Positions 48,355 to 56,091 of a stretch of 64,000 nt of DNA are shown in pieces. Under the pieces are notes generated by a model. The model worked only from the letters and a program-made list of their open reading frames with translations, was not told the origin of the DNA and searched no databases. The stretch is from Helicobacter pylori (lineage in GTDB: Bacteria > Campylobacterota > Campylobacteria > Campylobacterales > Helicobacteraceae). Position numbers and translations under genes: made by a program. Numbering within the stretch: position 1 is the first letter of the stretch; every line of letters starts with the position of its first letter. Location of the stretch: NCBI RefSeq assembly GCF_030062585.1, contig NZ_CP071935.1, forward strand, positions 1,382,947 to 1,446,946, in the 5' to 3' direction.

Positions 48355-49039
48355 AAAGACACTCATTTATACAGAAGGAAAAAATGATAAAATTTTTCTA
48401 AGTTGGTGTCTTGATGTTTGGAAAAATGAAGATCATTTTGATCAAGCTCATTTTGATATAATCCATGTAGGAGGTAAAAATAAAATATTCTCAGATGAAT
48501 TTTGTGAAAGAATTGAGAATATTTTAAAGAATGAAAACCAAGAATATGGACAAGTGTGCATTATTTTTGATGCAGACATAAAAGAAGAGAACCAAGAACG
48601 CGATGCAGGTTTTGATAACAAGCTTAAGCATATTCGTAAAGAATTCAAAGAAAAAGGGATTGATTTTCCAAAAGAACAAATCTTTTTATTCCCTAACAAT
48701 CAAGATGATGGCGATTTAGAAACCCTATTATTAGAAATTGCTAAACACGATGAATTTCTTAAATGCTTTGAAGGATACTTAGAATGCATTAAAAGTAAAG
48801 AATATTATAAACCGATTAAGAACATAAGAAAAAGTAAGTGGCATGCCTATTTAGAAGCACTTGGATTAGAGAATTTAGATATTTTTGATAGTAAAGGTAA
48901 AATAAAGGAAAAATACAAAGAAGAATATGAAAAACTAAAAGAAGCGATTGATTTTAACTCAAAATCTCTCATTCCCCTTAAAAATTTTCTAGGGCAATTC
49001 GCAGAAAATAATCAAAAAACAAATTTTAAGATTTTCTAA
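48347..49039 (+). CDS. TOPRIM-like (DUF3226/DUF4435-type) partner of the ATPase
   Basis: A 230-residue protein with the TOPRIM pattern: an N-terminal strand and acidic residue in IYTEGKNDKIFL (E10, D14), and the paired aspartates of IIFDAD (D75, D77), then FLFPNNQDDGDLETLLLEI typical of DUF3226. The ATG at 48347 lies inside the ATPase stop (8-base overlap) after AAGGAAA, so the proteins are made in fixed ratio. In related split systems this subunit is the nuclease or toxin released on phage sensing. Function here is inferred from layout and motifs only. By position it is HP1078. Confidence 0.78.
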   Translation: MSKKTLIYTEGKNDKIFLSWCLDVWKNEDHFDQAHFDIIHVGGKNKIFSDEFCERIENILKNENQEYGQVCIIFDADIKEENQERDAGFDNKLKHIRKEFKEKGIDFPKEQIFLFPNNQDDGDLETLLLEIAKHDEFLKCFEGYLECIKSKEYYKPIKNIRKSKWHAYLEALGLENLDIFDSKGKIKEKYKEEYEKLKEAIDFNSKSLIPLKNFLGQFAENNQKTNFKIF

Positions 49040-49051
49040 TTTAACAAAATA

Positions 49052-49076
49052 TATTACAATTATCTAAAAAATATTA
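49052..49076 (+). promoter_or_regulatory. NikR operator of nixA
   Basis: TATTA-N15-TATTA matches the H. pylori NikR consensus (TRWYA-N15-TRWYA as I recall it), and its second half-site overlaps a plausible -10 (TATTAT). NikR is known to repress nixA when nickel is sufficient. Confidence 0.7.
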
Positions 49077-49096
49077 TTTTTACAAAAAGGCACGTT

Positions 49097-50092
49097 GTGA
49101 AATTGTGGTTTCCTTATTTTTTAGCGATTGTGTTCTTGCATGCATTGGGTTTGGCGTTACTTTTTATGGCTAATAACGCTTCGTTTTATGCGGCGGCGTC
49201 TATGGCTTACATGCTAGGGGCAAAGCATGCGTTTGATGCGGATCACATCGCTTGCATAGACAACACCATTAGAAAGCTCACCCAACAAGGCAAAAACGCC
49301 TATGGTGTGGGGTTTTACTTTTCTATGGGGCATTCAAGCGTGGTGATTTTAATGACCATCATCAGCGCGTTTGCGATCGCTTGGGCCAAAGAGCATACGC
49401 CGATGCTAGAAGAAATAGGGGGGGTAGTGGGGACTTTAGTTTCTGGGCTTTTCTTGCTCATTATAGGGCTATTGAATGCGATTATTTTAATAGATCTATT
49501 AAAAATCTTCAAAAAATCGCATTCTAACGAAAGCTTGAGCCAGCAACAAAATGAAGAGATTGAACGGCTTTTAACGAGTAGGGGCTTACTTAATCGCTTT
49601 TTTAAGCCTTTGTTTAATTTCATCTCCAAGTCGTGGCACATTTATCCTGTGGGTTTTCTTTTTGGGCTAGGCTTTGATACCGCTAGTGAAATCGCACTTT
49701 TAGCCCTTTCTAGCAGTGCGATTAAAGTGAGTGTGGTGGGCATGCTCTCTTTACCCATTCTTTTTGCCGCTGGCATGAGTTTGTTTGACACATTAGATGG
49801 GGCGTTCATGCTCAAGGCGTATGATTGGGCGTTCAAAACCCCTTTAAGGAAAATCTACTACAACATCTCCATCACCGCTTTAAGCGTGTTTATCGCGCTT
49901 TTTATCGGGTTGATTGAGCTTTTTCAAGTCGTTAGCGAGAAACTCCATTTAAAATTTGAAAACCGCCTTTTAAGTGCCCTACAAAGCCTGGAATTTACAG
50001 ACTTGGGCTATTACTTGGTGGGCTTATTCGTAATAGCGTTTTTAGGCTCATTCTTTTTATGGAAAATCAAATTTTCTAAATTAGAGGGCTAG
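49097..50092 (+). CDS. nixA: High-affinity nickel permease NixA
   Basis: NixA imports Ni2+ across the inner membrane for urease and hydrogenase. The NiCoT signature HAFDADHI is intact (H44, D49 and H50 in HX4DH), and LGFDTASE in a later helix is the second signature. Eight membrane helices are predicted in 331 residues. The start is GTG after AAAAAGG. A NikR-type operator lies directly upstream. It converges with the FliS co-chaperone gene, three bases apart. Confidence 0.96.
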   Translation: MKLWFPYFLAIVFLHALGLALLFMANNASFYAAASMAYMLGAKHAFDADHIACIDNTIRKLTQQGKNAYGVGFYFSMGHSSVVILMTIISAFAIAWAKEHTPMLEEIGGVVGTLVSGLFLLIIGLLNAIILIDLLKIFKKSHSNESLSQQQNEEIERLLTSRGLLNRFFKPLFNFISKSWHIYPVGFLFGLGFDTASEIALLALSSSAIKVSVVGMLSLPILFAAGMSLFDTLDGAFMLKAYDWAFKTPLRKIYYNISITALSVFIALFIGLIELFQVVSEKLHLKFENRLLSALQSLEFTDLGYYLVGLFVIAFLGSFFLWKIKFSKLEG

Positions 50093-50095
50093 ATT

Positions 50096-50611
50096 TTAAG
50101 TCCTCAAGTTATCGCTCAACAAATCTTTAGGGCTTTTATTTGAAAAACTTGGCATGAAAGCTTTAGGGTTTGAAAGGCTTTCACTCAAATAACCTAATAA
50201 TTCCTTAATTTCGTTTAATTTTTCTCCCAAATAAGCTTGAAACTCGCTTACATTTTCCAATAAATCCAAAGGATTATCCACAATCATGGAAAAAACTTCA
50301 TCATGGATTGCAATGTTGAGTTGGGTGTCAAACAAAGGGGAGGCTAAAAACTGGCAATTTTCTACAATTTCTCGCAATTCTTGTTTGATGATAGAAGTTT
50401 GCAAAGCGTCTTTATCTTCTAAACCCATGCTCTTATTGAAAAGCTTTTTGCAAGCGATTTGCAAGACTTGCAACGCCCCAACGCTCTCGTTTATATTTTT
50501 CATGTCCCTACTGAATTTGGCGATTTGTTGGGATTTTTCTATCGCATTGGTTTTAAAATCGCTTGTTTCAACATCGCCCAAATGCTTTTGAAGAGTTTTT
50601 AAAATATCCAT
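50096..50611 (-). CDS. FliS-binding flagellar co-chaperone
   Basis: A 171-residue, largely helical protein in the position of HP1076, shown to be a structural co-chaperone of the flagellin chaperone FliS. The sequence is acidic and rich in heptad-like leucines with no catalytic motif (DILKTLQKHLGDVETSDFK...). A clear sigma-54 promoter lies 33-49 bases upstream, matching known RpoN control of HP1076 with the hook-class flagellar genes. Confidence 0.85.
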   Translation of the reverse strand: MDILKTLQKHLGDVETSDFKTNAIEKSQQIAKFSRDMKNINESVGALQVLQIACKKLFNKSMGLEDKDALQTSIIKQELREIVENCQFLASPLFDTQLNIAIHDEVFSMIVDNPLDLLENVSEFQAYLGEKLNEIKELLGYLSESLSNPKAFMPSFSNKSPKDLLSDNLRT

Positions 50612-50643
50612 AAAAAACCTTTTAAATAGAATTAATCATTCAC

Positions 50644-50660
50644 AAGCATTTTTCGTTCCT
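50644..50660 (-). promoter_or_regulatory. Sigma-54 (RpoN) promoter of the FliS co-chaperone gene
   Basis: On the minus strand AGGAACGAAAAATGCTT gives GG-N10-GC with consensus GGAAC and TGCTT blocks, 23-25 bases downstream of which transcription would start just before the ATG. This places the gene in the middle (hook) class. Confidence 0.8.
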
Positions 50661-50704
50661 TTTTTATGGAAACTTTAAAAAACCCCCTTAAAAAGGTTTT
50701 TAGG

Positions 50705-50710
50705 TATAAT
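50705..50710 (+). promoter_or_regulatory. -10 box for csd4
   Basis: TATAAT 36 bases upstream of the csd4 ATG. Confidence 0.5.
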
Positions 50711-50746
50711 TAGCGATCTTTTAGTTTCAAATAGTAGAGAGATGGG

Positions 50747-52063
50747 ATGAAAAAAATATGGCTTTTAGTGTGGGGCTTGTATTCTTTGGTGTTTTTGCAT
50801 GCGATAGAGATGATAGAAAAAGCCCCTACAAATGTAGAGGATAGGGACAAAGCCCCCCATTTGTTGCTTTTAGCAGGGATTCAAGGCGATGAGCCTGGAG
50901 GGTTTAATGCAACTAATTTGTTTTTAATGCATTATAGCGTTTTAAAAGGCTTGGTGGAAGTGGTTCCGGTATTGAATAAGCCTTCCATGTTAAGAAACCA
51001 TAGGGGCTTGTATGGGGATATGAACCGCAAATTTGCCGCTTTAGACAAGAATGACCCTGAATACCCCACTATCCAAGAAATCAAATCCTTGATTGCAAAA
51101 CCCAGCGTGGATGCCGTCTTGCATTTGCATGATGGCGGTGGGTATTATCGCCCTATTTATATTGATGCGACGCTCAATCCTAAGCGTTGGGGGAATTGCT
51201 TTATTATTGATCAAGATGAAGTTAAAGGGGCGAAATTCCCTAATTTGCTTGCTTTTGCAAACAATACGATTGAGAGCATCAACGCCCATTTATTGCACCC
51301 CATTGAGGAGTATCATTTAAAAAACACGCACACCGCACAAGGCGATACAGAAATGCAAAAAGCCCTAACTTTTTATGCGATCAACCAAAAAAAGAGCGCT
51401 TTTGCCAATGAAGCCAGCAAAGAACTCCCTTTGGCATCAAGGGTGTTTTATCATTTGCAAGCCATTGAAGGCTTACTCAATCAGCTCAATATCCCTTTTA
51501 AGCGCGATTTTGAGCTTAACCCTAACAGCGTGCATGCCCTAATCAATGATAAAAGCTTGTGGGCAAAAATCAGCTCTCTGCCTAAAATGCCCCTTTTTAA
51601 TTTACGCCCTAAACTCAATCATTTCCCTTTGCCCCACAACACTAAAATCCCACAAATCCCCATAGAGAGCAACGCTTACATTGTGGGGCTAGTCAAAAAT
51701 AAGCAAGAAGTGTTTTTAAAATACGGCAACAAGCTCATGACACGATTATCGCCCTTTTACATAGAGTTTGATCCTTCTTTAGAAGAAGTGAAAATGCAAA
51801 TTGACAATAAGGATCAAATGGTTAAAATAGGGAGCGTGGTTGAAGTGAAAGAGAGTTTTTATATCCATGCTATGGATAATATCCGCGCGAATGTGATTGG
51901 CTTTAGCGTTTCTAATGAGAGTAAGCCTAATGAAATGGGCTATACGATTAGATTTAAAGATTTTCAAAAACGCTTTTCACTAGATAAGCAAGAAAGGATC
52001 TATCGCATAGAATTTTACAAAAATGATGCGTTTAGCGGGATGATCTTGGTGAAATTTGTGTAG
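50747..52063 (+). CDS. csd4: Peptidoglycan D,L-carboxypeptidase Csd4 (cell shape)
   Basis: Csd4 trims peptidoglycan tripeptides to dipeptides in the periplasm, relaxing cross-links and giving the helical cell shape. The 438-residue protein has an N-terminal signal sequence (IWLLVWGLYSLVFLHA) and an M14-like zinc site with Gln46, Glu49 (IQGDEPGG) and His128 (LHLHDGGG); Gln in place of the usual first histidine is the published Csd4 peculiarity and is present here. It carries its own TATAAT promoter. Confidence 0.95.
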   Translation: MKKIWLLVWGLYSLVFLHAIEMIEKAPTNVEDRDKAPHLLLLAGIQGDEPGGFNATNLFLMHYSVLKGLVEVVPVLNKPSMLRNHRGLYGDMNRKFAALDKNDPEYPTIQEIKSLIAKPSVDAVLHLHDGGGYYRPIYIDATLNPKRWGNCFIIDQDEVKGAKFPNLLAFANNTIESINAHLLHPIEEYHLKNTHTAQGDTEMQKALTFYAINQKKSAFANEASKELPLASRVFYHLQAIEGLLNQLNIPFKRDFELNPNSVHALINDKSLWAKISSLPKMPLFNLRPKLNHFPLPHNTKIPQIPIESNAYIVGLVKNKQEVFLKYGNKLMTRLSPFYIEFDPSLEEVKMQIDNKDQMVKIGSVVEVKESFYIHAMDNIRANVIGFSVSNESKPNEMGYTIRFKDFQKRFSLDKQERIYRIEFYKNDAFSGMILVKFV

Positions 52064-52147
52064 GGATGGATAAACCTTACCAAAAGAGCTCATAGCATTT
52101 TAAGGCAACGCCTGATAAAATATGATAATCGCAAATAAAGGATAGTG

Positions 52148-52430
52148 ATGCCAGATATTAGAAATCTTTATTTATCATTACCTAACTTAACAGAGAGGCT
52201 AAGCAAAACAAGCAATAGACTCTACACCATGCATTCATCTTGTTCTTTTTCAGCAAGGGGGCATCGTATTTTAGAAAGAATGCATGAGATAATCCAAAAG
52301 GGTCCAAAAGGGTATGGATGGCTTAATACAGCGACTAGACAATGACTTAAAGGATGATTGCTCTCGTATTCTTGTCCCTATTGAATGCATACAAGGCTTA
52401 TGCCTTGTTGGCAACATGAAACCTGATTGA
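52148..52430 (+). pseudogene. Frameshifted small gene (10-bp tandem duplication)
   Basis: An ATG preceded by AAAGGA opens a frame (MPDIRNLYLSLPNLTERLSK...) that stops at 52345. At 52292-52311 the unit TCCAAAAGGG is duplicated exactly. Removing one copy joins the frame to MDGLIQRLDNDLKDDCSRIL... ending at TGA 52428-52430, giving a continuous ~90-residue protein. The reconstructed protein is not recognised; it is cysteine-bearing near the C-terminus. By position this is near HP1074. An ACAAGGC/GCCTTGT hairpin lies at 52391-52408. Confidence 0.55.
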
Positions 52431-52431
52431 T

Positions 52432-52617
52432 CTATGCGTATTGTTTGTTAAAATCTCTGAACTGATTCGTTCGCAATGCAGAAGCAATCTGTCTCGTAAT
52501 TCCCTTTTTTTTATTAGTGGTGTAATTAGCAGCTTGAACAGGCAGATTCGTTTGTATCAAAAATGGAAATGAGAAAAGGAAAATGCGATAATTTTTTTCT
52601 CTTATTGTTATGATAAA
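52432..52617 (-). pseudogene. Coding-like remnant on the minus strand
   Basis: An open frame of 61 codons ends at TAG (52432-52434), directly abutting the plus-strand remnant. The last ~40 codons (IQTNLPVQAANYTTNKKKGI...RDFNKQYA) look like real protein with a normal composition, but there is no good start codon or ribosome site; the frame shifts near 52565 to one beginning with ATG (MVIYHNNKRKK). An A8 run lies within. Family unknown. Confidence 0.4.
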
Positions 52618-52708
52618 TCACCATTAAAGGGCGTAAAAACACCCAAACAAAGCATTCAAAGACAACAACCCTTTTGAACGTTGCGGTCTTTAAACTACTA
52701 CCTCTATA
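52618..52708. other. Intergenic, no feature seen
   Basis: Between the remnants and copP; AT-rich sequence with no gene-like frame or clear terminator. Confidence 0.4.
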
Positions 52709-52909
52709 TCACACCACTTCTTGCCCCGCATCTAATAAGGCTTCTTTAATCAAATCCTGTGTCGCTGGAGCGTCAAACTCTACAACCACGCTCTTTTTTT
52801 CCACGCTCGCATCAATAAAGCTCACGCCTTCAATTTCGCCCACAAATTTTTCAATTTTATCCACGCAATGGTCGCAAGTAATGCTTGGCACTTGAAAAGT
52901 AACTTTCAT
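52709..52909 (-). CDS. copP: Copper chaperone CopP
   Basis: A 66-residue heavy-metal-associated domain protein that carries copper to CopA. The metal-binding CxxC is in ITCDHCVDKIEKFVG (Cys12, Cys15). It directly follows copA with no gap; last gene of the cheY1 operon. Confidence 0.95.
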   Translation of the reverse strand: MKVTFQVPSITCDHCVDKIEKFVGEIEGVSFIDASVEKKSVVVEFDAPATQDLIKEALLDAGQEVV

Positions 52910-55135
52910 TCAATGATCCTTAATTTTAAAATTCCTTAGCCTTTGGGAGTTTAAAACCACACTCACAGAGCTTAAACTCATCGCTAAACCCGCAATCGCC
53001 GGGCTTAACATGATATTAGCCTTATAAAGAACCCCACAAGCTAAAGGGATAAACACGCTATTATAACAAAAAGCCCAAAACAAATTTTCTTTGATATTTT
53101 TAATGGTCGCCTGGCTTAATTTAATCGCGCTATAAACCGATTTAATGTCGTTGTTAAAGCTCACAATATCCGCTGCTTGCACGCTCACATCGCTCCCTTT
53201 AGCCATCACCACCGCCACATCGCTCATAGCAAGGCTAGGGGCGTCATTCAAGCCATCGCCTACCATCATCACGATCTGCCCTTTTTCCTTAAGCTCTTTG
53301 ATCTTATTGAGCTTGTCTTGTGGTTTGGCGTTGCTGATATAACCATCAATCCCTAATTCAAGTGTGCATTTTTGGACATTCTCTCTATTGTCCCCGCTTA
53401 AAAGAAAAGTGTTAATGCCTAATTTTTTGATTTGAGCGATATGCTCTTTCACGCCTTTTTTGGGCAAATCTTCTAAAACAAACGCCCCTAAAAGCTCGTC
53501 TTCTTTTTCATTAATCATTCTACCCACAAACACTAAAATCCCGTTTTCTTTAATTTCTAGTGCGTTAATAGGGTTAAAAAACTCGCCATTGCCTACTTTA
53601 ATGATCTCTTTAGTGCCTTGATAATCTGTTTTAGCGCTGATGCCAAAACCCGTTTTCACTTTAACTCCGCTCATTTCTTTTAAGGGAGCGTTATGCTCTT
53701 TGGCGTATTCTACAATCCCTTTAGCAATGACATGCTCGCTGCTCTTTTCAATACTGCCCGCCAAACTCAATAACTCTAATAATTCTATGTTAGAATGAAC
53801 GCTTTTAACGACAGGTTTTCCGTTAGTGAGCGTGCCGGTTTTATCAAAAACGATCGTATTGACTAGCCTTGCTTTTTCTAAACTTTTAGCGTCTTTAAAA
53901 AATAAGCCTAAAGAACTCGCTTTCTGGTTCGCTACTAAAATACTCATAGGTGTAGCCAGCCCTAAAGCGCAAGGGCAAGAAATCACTAAAACCGATACAA
54001 ACACTTCTAAAGCGATCCCAAAATTCCACCAAAAATCAGGCTTAGGCGCAATGATGAGCCACACCACAAACGCTAAAACAGCGATAGCGATCACGCTTGG
54101 CACAAACACGCTTGAAACCTTATCCGCTAAGCGAGAAATCTCTGCCTTTGAGCTTTGAGCGTTATGGATCATTTCTACAATTTGAGACAAGGTGCTGTTT
54201 TTGTTATTTTGCGTGGCTTTCATTAAAAAACTCGTGTGGCTATTGAGCGTCCCTGAAAAGACTTTATCGCCGACTTTTTTATAAACGGGCAACGCTTCAC
54301 CGCTTAACATGCTCTCATCTAATTCCCCTTCGCCTTCTATGATTTCGCCATCCACCGCAATCGCGCTTCCAGGGAGGACTTTTAGAATATCCCCCACCAC
54401 AATGCTATCCACTAAAACTTCAATCTGTTGGTTATTTTGCATTTTAAGGGCGGTTTTTGGGGCGTTTTTCATCAAAGCTTGCATGGCATCTAAGGCTTTG
54501 TCTTTAGAAACATTTTCAATGCGTTTGCCCACCATCACAAACATTAAAATCACGCACACGCTTTCAAAATAATAATGCCCATAAGACCACTGGCTTGTAT
54601 AAACGAAATACAATTGCCACAGGCTTGAAATTAAAGCAGCGCTTGTGCCTATGGCGATAAGGCTACTCATGTTAGGCTGTCTGTGCCATAAGGCTTTAAA
54701 CCCTTGAATGTAAAAATCCCTCCCCCAATGCATGACAATGAGCGCGCCTATAAGCTGTAAGCAAGCGTTTAAAAAATTACTATGGTTGTTAATCGTAAGC
54801 AAGCTTTCAGGTAAAAGGCTAGGACTAAGCATCGCCCCCATAGAAAGATACACCACAAAAAGCGTGAAAATAACCGCCAACGCTAATTTAACATTAGGGC
54901 TAAAAAATTCTTTTTTTTCTTCTGCTAGAGTTTTTTTAGGGCTATAGCCTAGCTTTTCAATGAGTTTAAAAATCTCGTCTAAATTGGTTTCGTTTTCGTT
55001 AAATTCAATGTTAGCGCTCTTATTTAAAAGGCTCACTTCTATTTTTTTTACAAAACTCTTACGCCCTAAAGAGCGTTCAATCCCGCTAGAACATGCCGTG
55101 CAAGTCATTCCCTCTATGTAAAAAGATTCTTTCAT
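52910..55135 (-). CDS. copA: Copper-exporting P1B-type ATPase CopA
   Basis: CopA pumps Cu+ out of the cytoplasm. The single N-terminal metal domain has GMTCTAC (Cys12, Cys15), followed by membrane helices, the intramembrane CPC motif (SCPCALGLATP), the phosphorylation site DKTGTLT, and hinge VGDGLNDAPSLAMSDV. The length of 741 is typical of the one-HMA form. It overlaps pssA by four bases and is followed by copP. Confidence 0.97.
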   Translation of the reverse strand: MKESFYIEGMTCTACSSGIERSLGRKSFVKKIEVSLLNKSANIEFNENETNLDEIFKLIEKLGYSPKKTLAEEKKEFFSPNVKLALAVIFTLFVVYLSMGAMLSPSLLPESLLTINNHSNFLNACLQLIGALIVMHWGRDFYIQGFKALWHRQPNMSSLIAIGTSAALISSLWQLYFVYTSQWSYGHYYFESVCVILMFVMVGKRIENVSKDKALDAMQALMKNAPKTALKMQNNQQIEVLVDSIVVGDILKVLPGSAIAVDGEIIEGEGELDESMLSGEALPVYKKVGDKVFSGTLNSHTSFLMKATQNNKNSTLSQIVEMIHNAQSSKAEISRLADKVSSVFVPSVIAIAVLAFVVWLIIAPKPDFWWNFGIALEVFVSVLVISCPCALGLATPMSILVANQKASSLGLFFKDAKSLEKARLVNTIVFDKTGTLTNGKPVVKSVHSNIELLELLSLAGSIEKSSEHVIAKGIVEYAKEHNAPLKEMSGVKVKTGFGISAKTDYQGTKEIIKVGNGEFFNPINALEIKENGILVFVGRMINEKEDELLGAFVLEDLPKKGVKEHIAQIKKLGINTFLLSGDNRENVQKCTLELGIDGYISNAKPQDKLNKIKELKEKGQIVMMVGDGLNDAPSLAMSDVAVVMAKGSDVSVQAADIVSFNNDIKSVYSAIKLSQATIKNIKENLFWAFCYNSVFIPLACGVLYKANIMLSPAIAGLAMSLSSVSVVLNSQRLRNFKIKDH

Positions 55136-55845
55136 GCGCTTTTATTTTTATTAAAAATAATTTTTACCATTAAAAAGAGCCACCGAATGATGCCATAAAT
55201 CAAATACAGCCCCATAAACACGCTTAAAGCTTCTAAAGGGCGCACAAACACTAACGATAAAAAAATCAACACTAAGATGAAAAGCTTGAGATTCCATTTG
55301 ACTTTTTTAAAATTAGGGTAGCGGATATTGCTCACCATAAGCACCCCCAACAAGACAATAAAGCTTAAAAATAACTTTTCGGTATTGCCTTCTAAGAAAT
55401 GGTATTTGTTATCCAATAACACACAAAGCACCACCAATACCGCCGCCGCAGGAATGGGGATACCGATGAAAGAATAGGGGTCGCTTGTGTTGGTGCTGAT
55501 ATTGAATCGCGCTAATCGTATCGCTCCAAAAATCACAAACAACGCGCTCACCGCCATGCCTATGCGCCCAAAGTTATACCCCACATAAAAGTAAGTGATT
55601 AAGCTTGGGGCCACTCCAAAAGCGACCACATCAGCCAGAGAGTCAAATTCAATACCAAACTTGCTAGTGGTGTTGGTAAGCCTTGCGACACGCCCATCAA
55701 GCCCGTCTAAAATAAGGCTCGCTACCACTAACCAACACGCCATGACAAATTGATAACTGGAAGCGTAAAAAATACTCATCATGCCTAAAAAAATACTGCT
55801 AGCGGTGAAAAGATTAGGGAAAAGATAGAGAGGGTTAATAGGCAT
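55132..55845 (-). CDS. pssA: Phosphatidylserine synthase
   Basis: PssA makes phosphatidylserine from CDP-diacylglycerol and serine, the precursor of phosphatidylethanolamine. The CDP-alcohol transferase motif is intact from D47 to D72 (DGLDGRVAR...GIEFDSLAD). The 237-residue protein has six or more membrane helices. It lies in the ftsH-copA region of the stress operon. Confidence 0.95.
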   Translation of the reverse strand: MPINPLYLFPNLFTASSIFLGMMSIFYASSYQFVMACWLVVASLILDGLDGRVARLTNTTSKFGIEFDSLADVVAFGVAPSLITYFYVGYNFGRIGMAVSALFVIFGAIRLARFNISTNTSDPYSFIGIPIPAAAVLVVLCVLLDNKYHFLEGNTEKLFLSFIVLLGVLMVSNIRYPNFKKVKWNLKLFILVLIFLSLVFVRPLEALSVFMGLYLIYGIIRWLFLMVKIIFNKNKSA

Positions 55846-56089
55846 TAGAAACTCTTTTTAACTTGGCTTTTAGAATGGGAATAAAAACGATTTTAAAATC
55901 CATTATGGGAATAAAAATCTCACAAGCGTTAAAAAACCTACAAGAAAAGAGCGTTAGAGCGAACGCTTTATAACGCTGTTGATAAGCATGAATTTTTAGA
56001 AAACAGAATTTAAAAAAAGGCTTTAAGCAAACAGAATGTTTATAATAGGGCTTTAAACCCTTATCAAAAATCTGTTTGCAAGATCGCAC
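55835..56089 (-). CDS. Small ORF between ftsH and pssA, doubtful gene
   Basis: An 84-codon frame beginning three bases after ftsH and overlapping pssA by 11 bases. It is cysteine- and phenylalanine-rich (FFKFCFLKIHAYQQRY) with no ribosome site of note and no family. It occupies the position annotated HP1070 in the reference, but could be untranslated spacer. A 13-bp direct repeat (55875-55887 and 55905-55917) falls inside it. Confidence 0.25.
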   Translation of the reverse strand: MRSCKQIFDKGLKPYYKHSVCLKPFFKFCFLKIHAYQQRYKAFALTLFSCRFFNACEIFIPIMDFKIVFIPILKAKLKRVSNAY

Positions 56090-56091
56090 TT

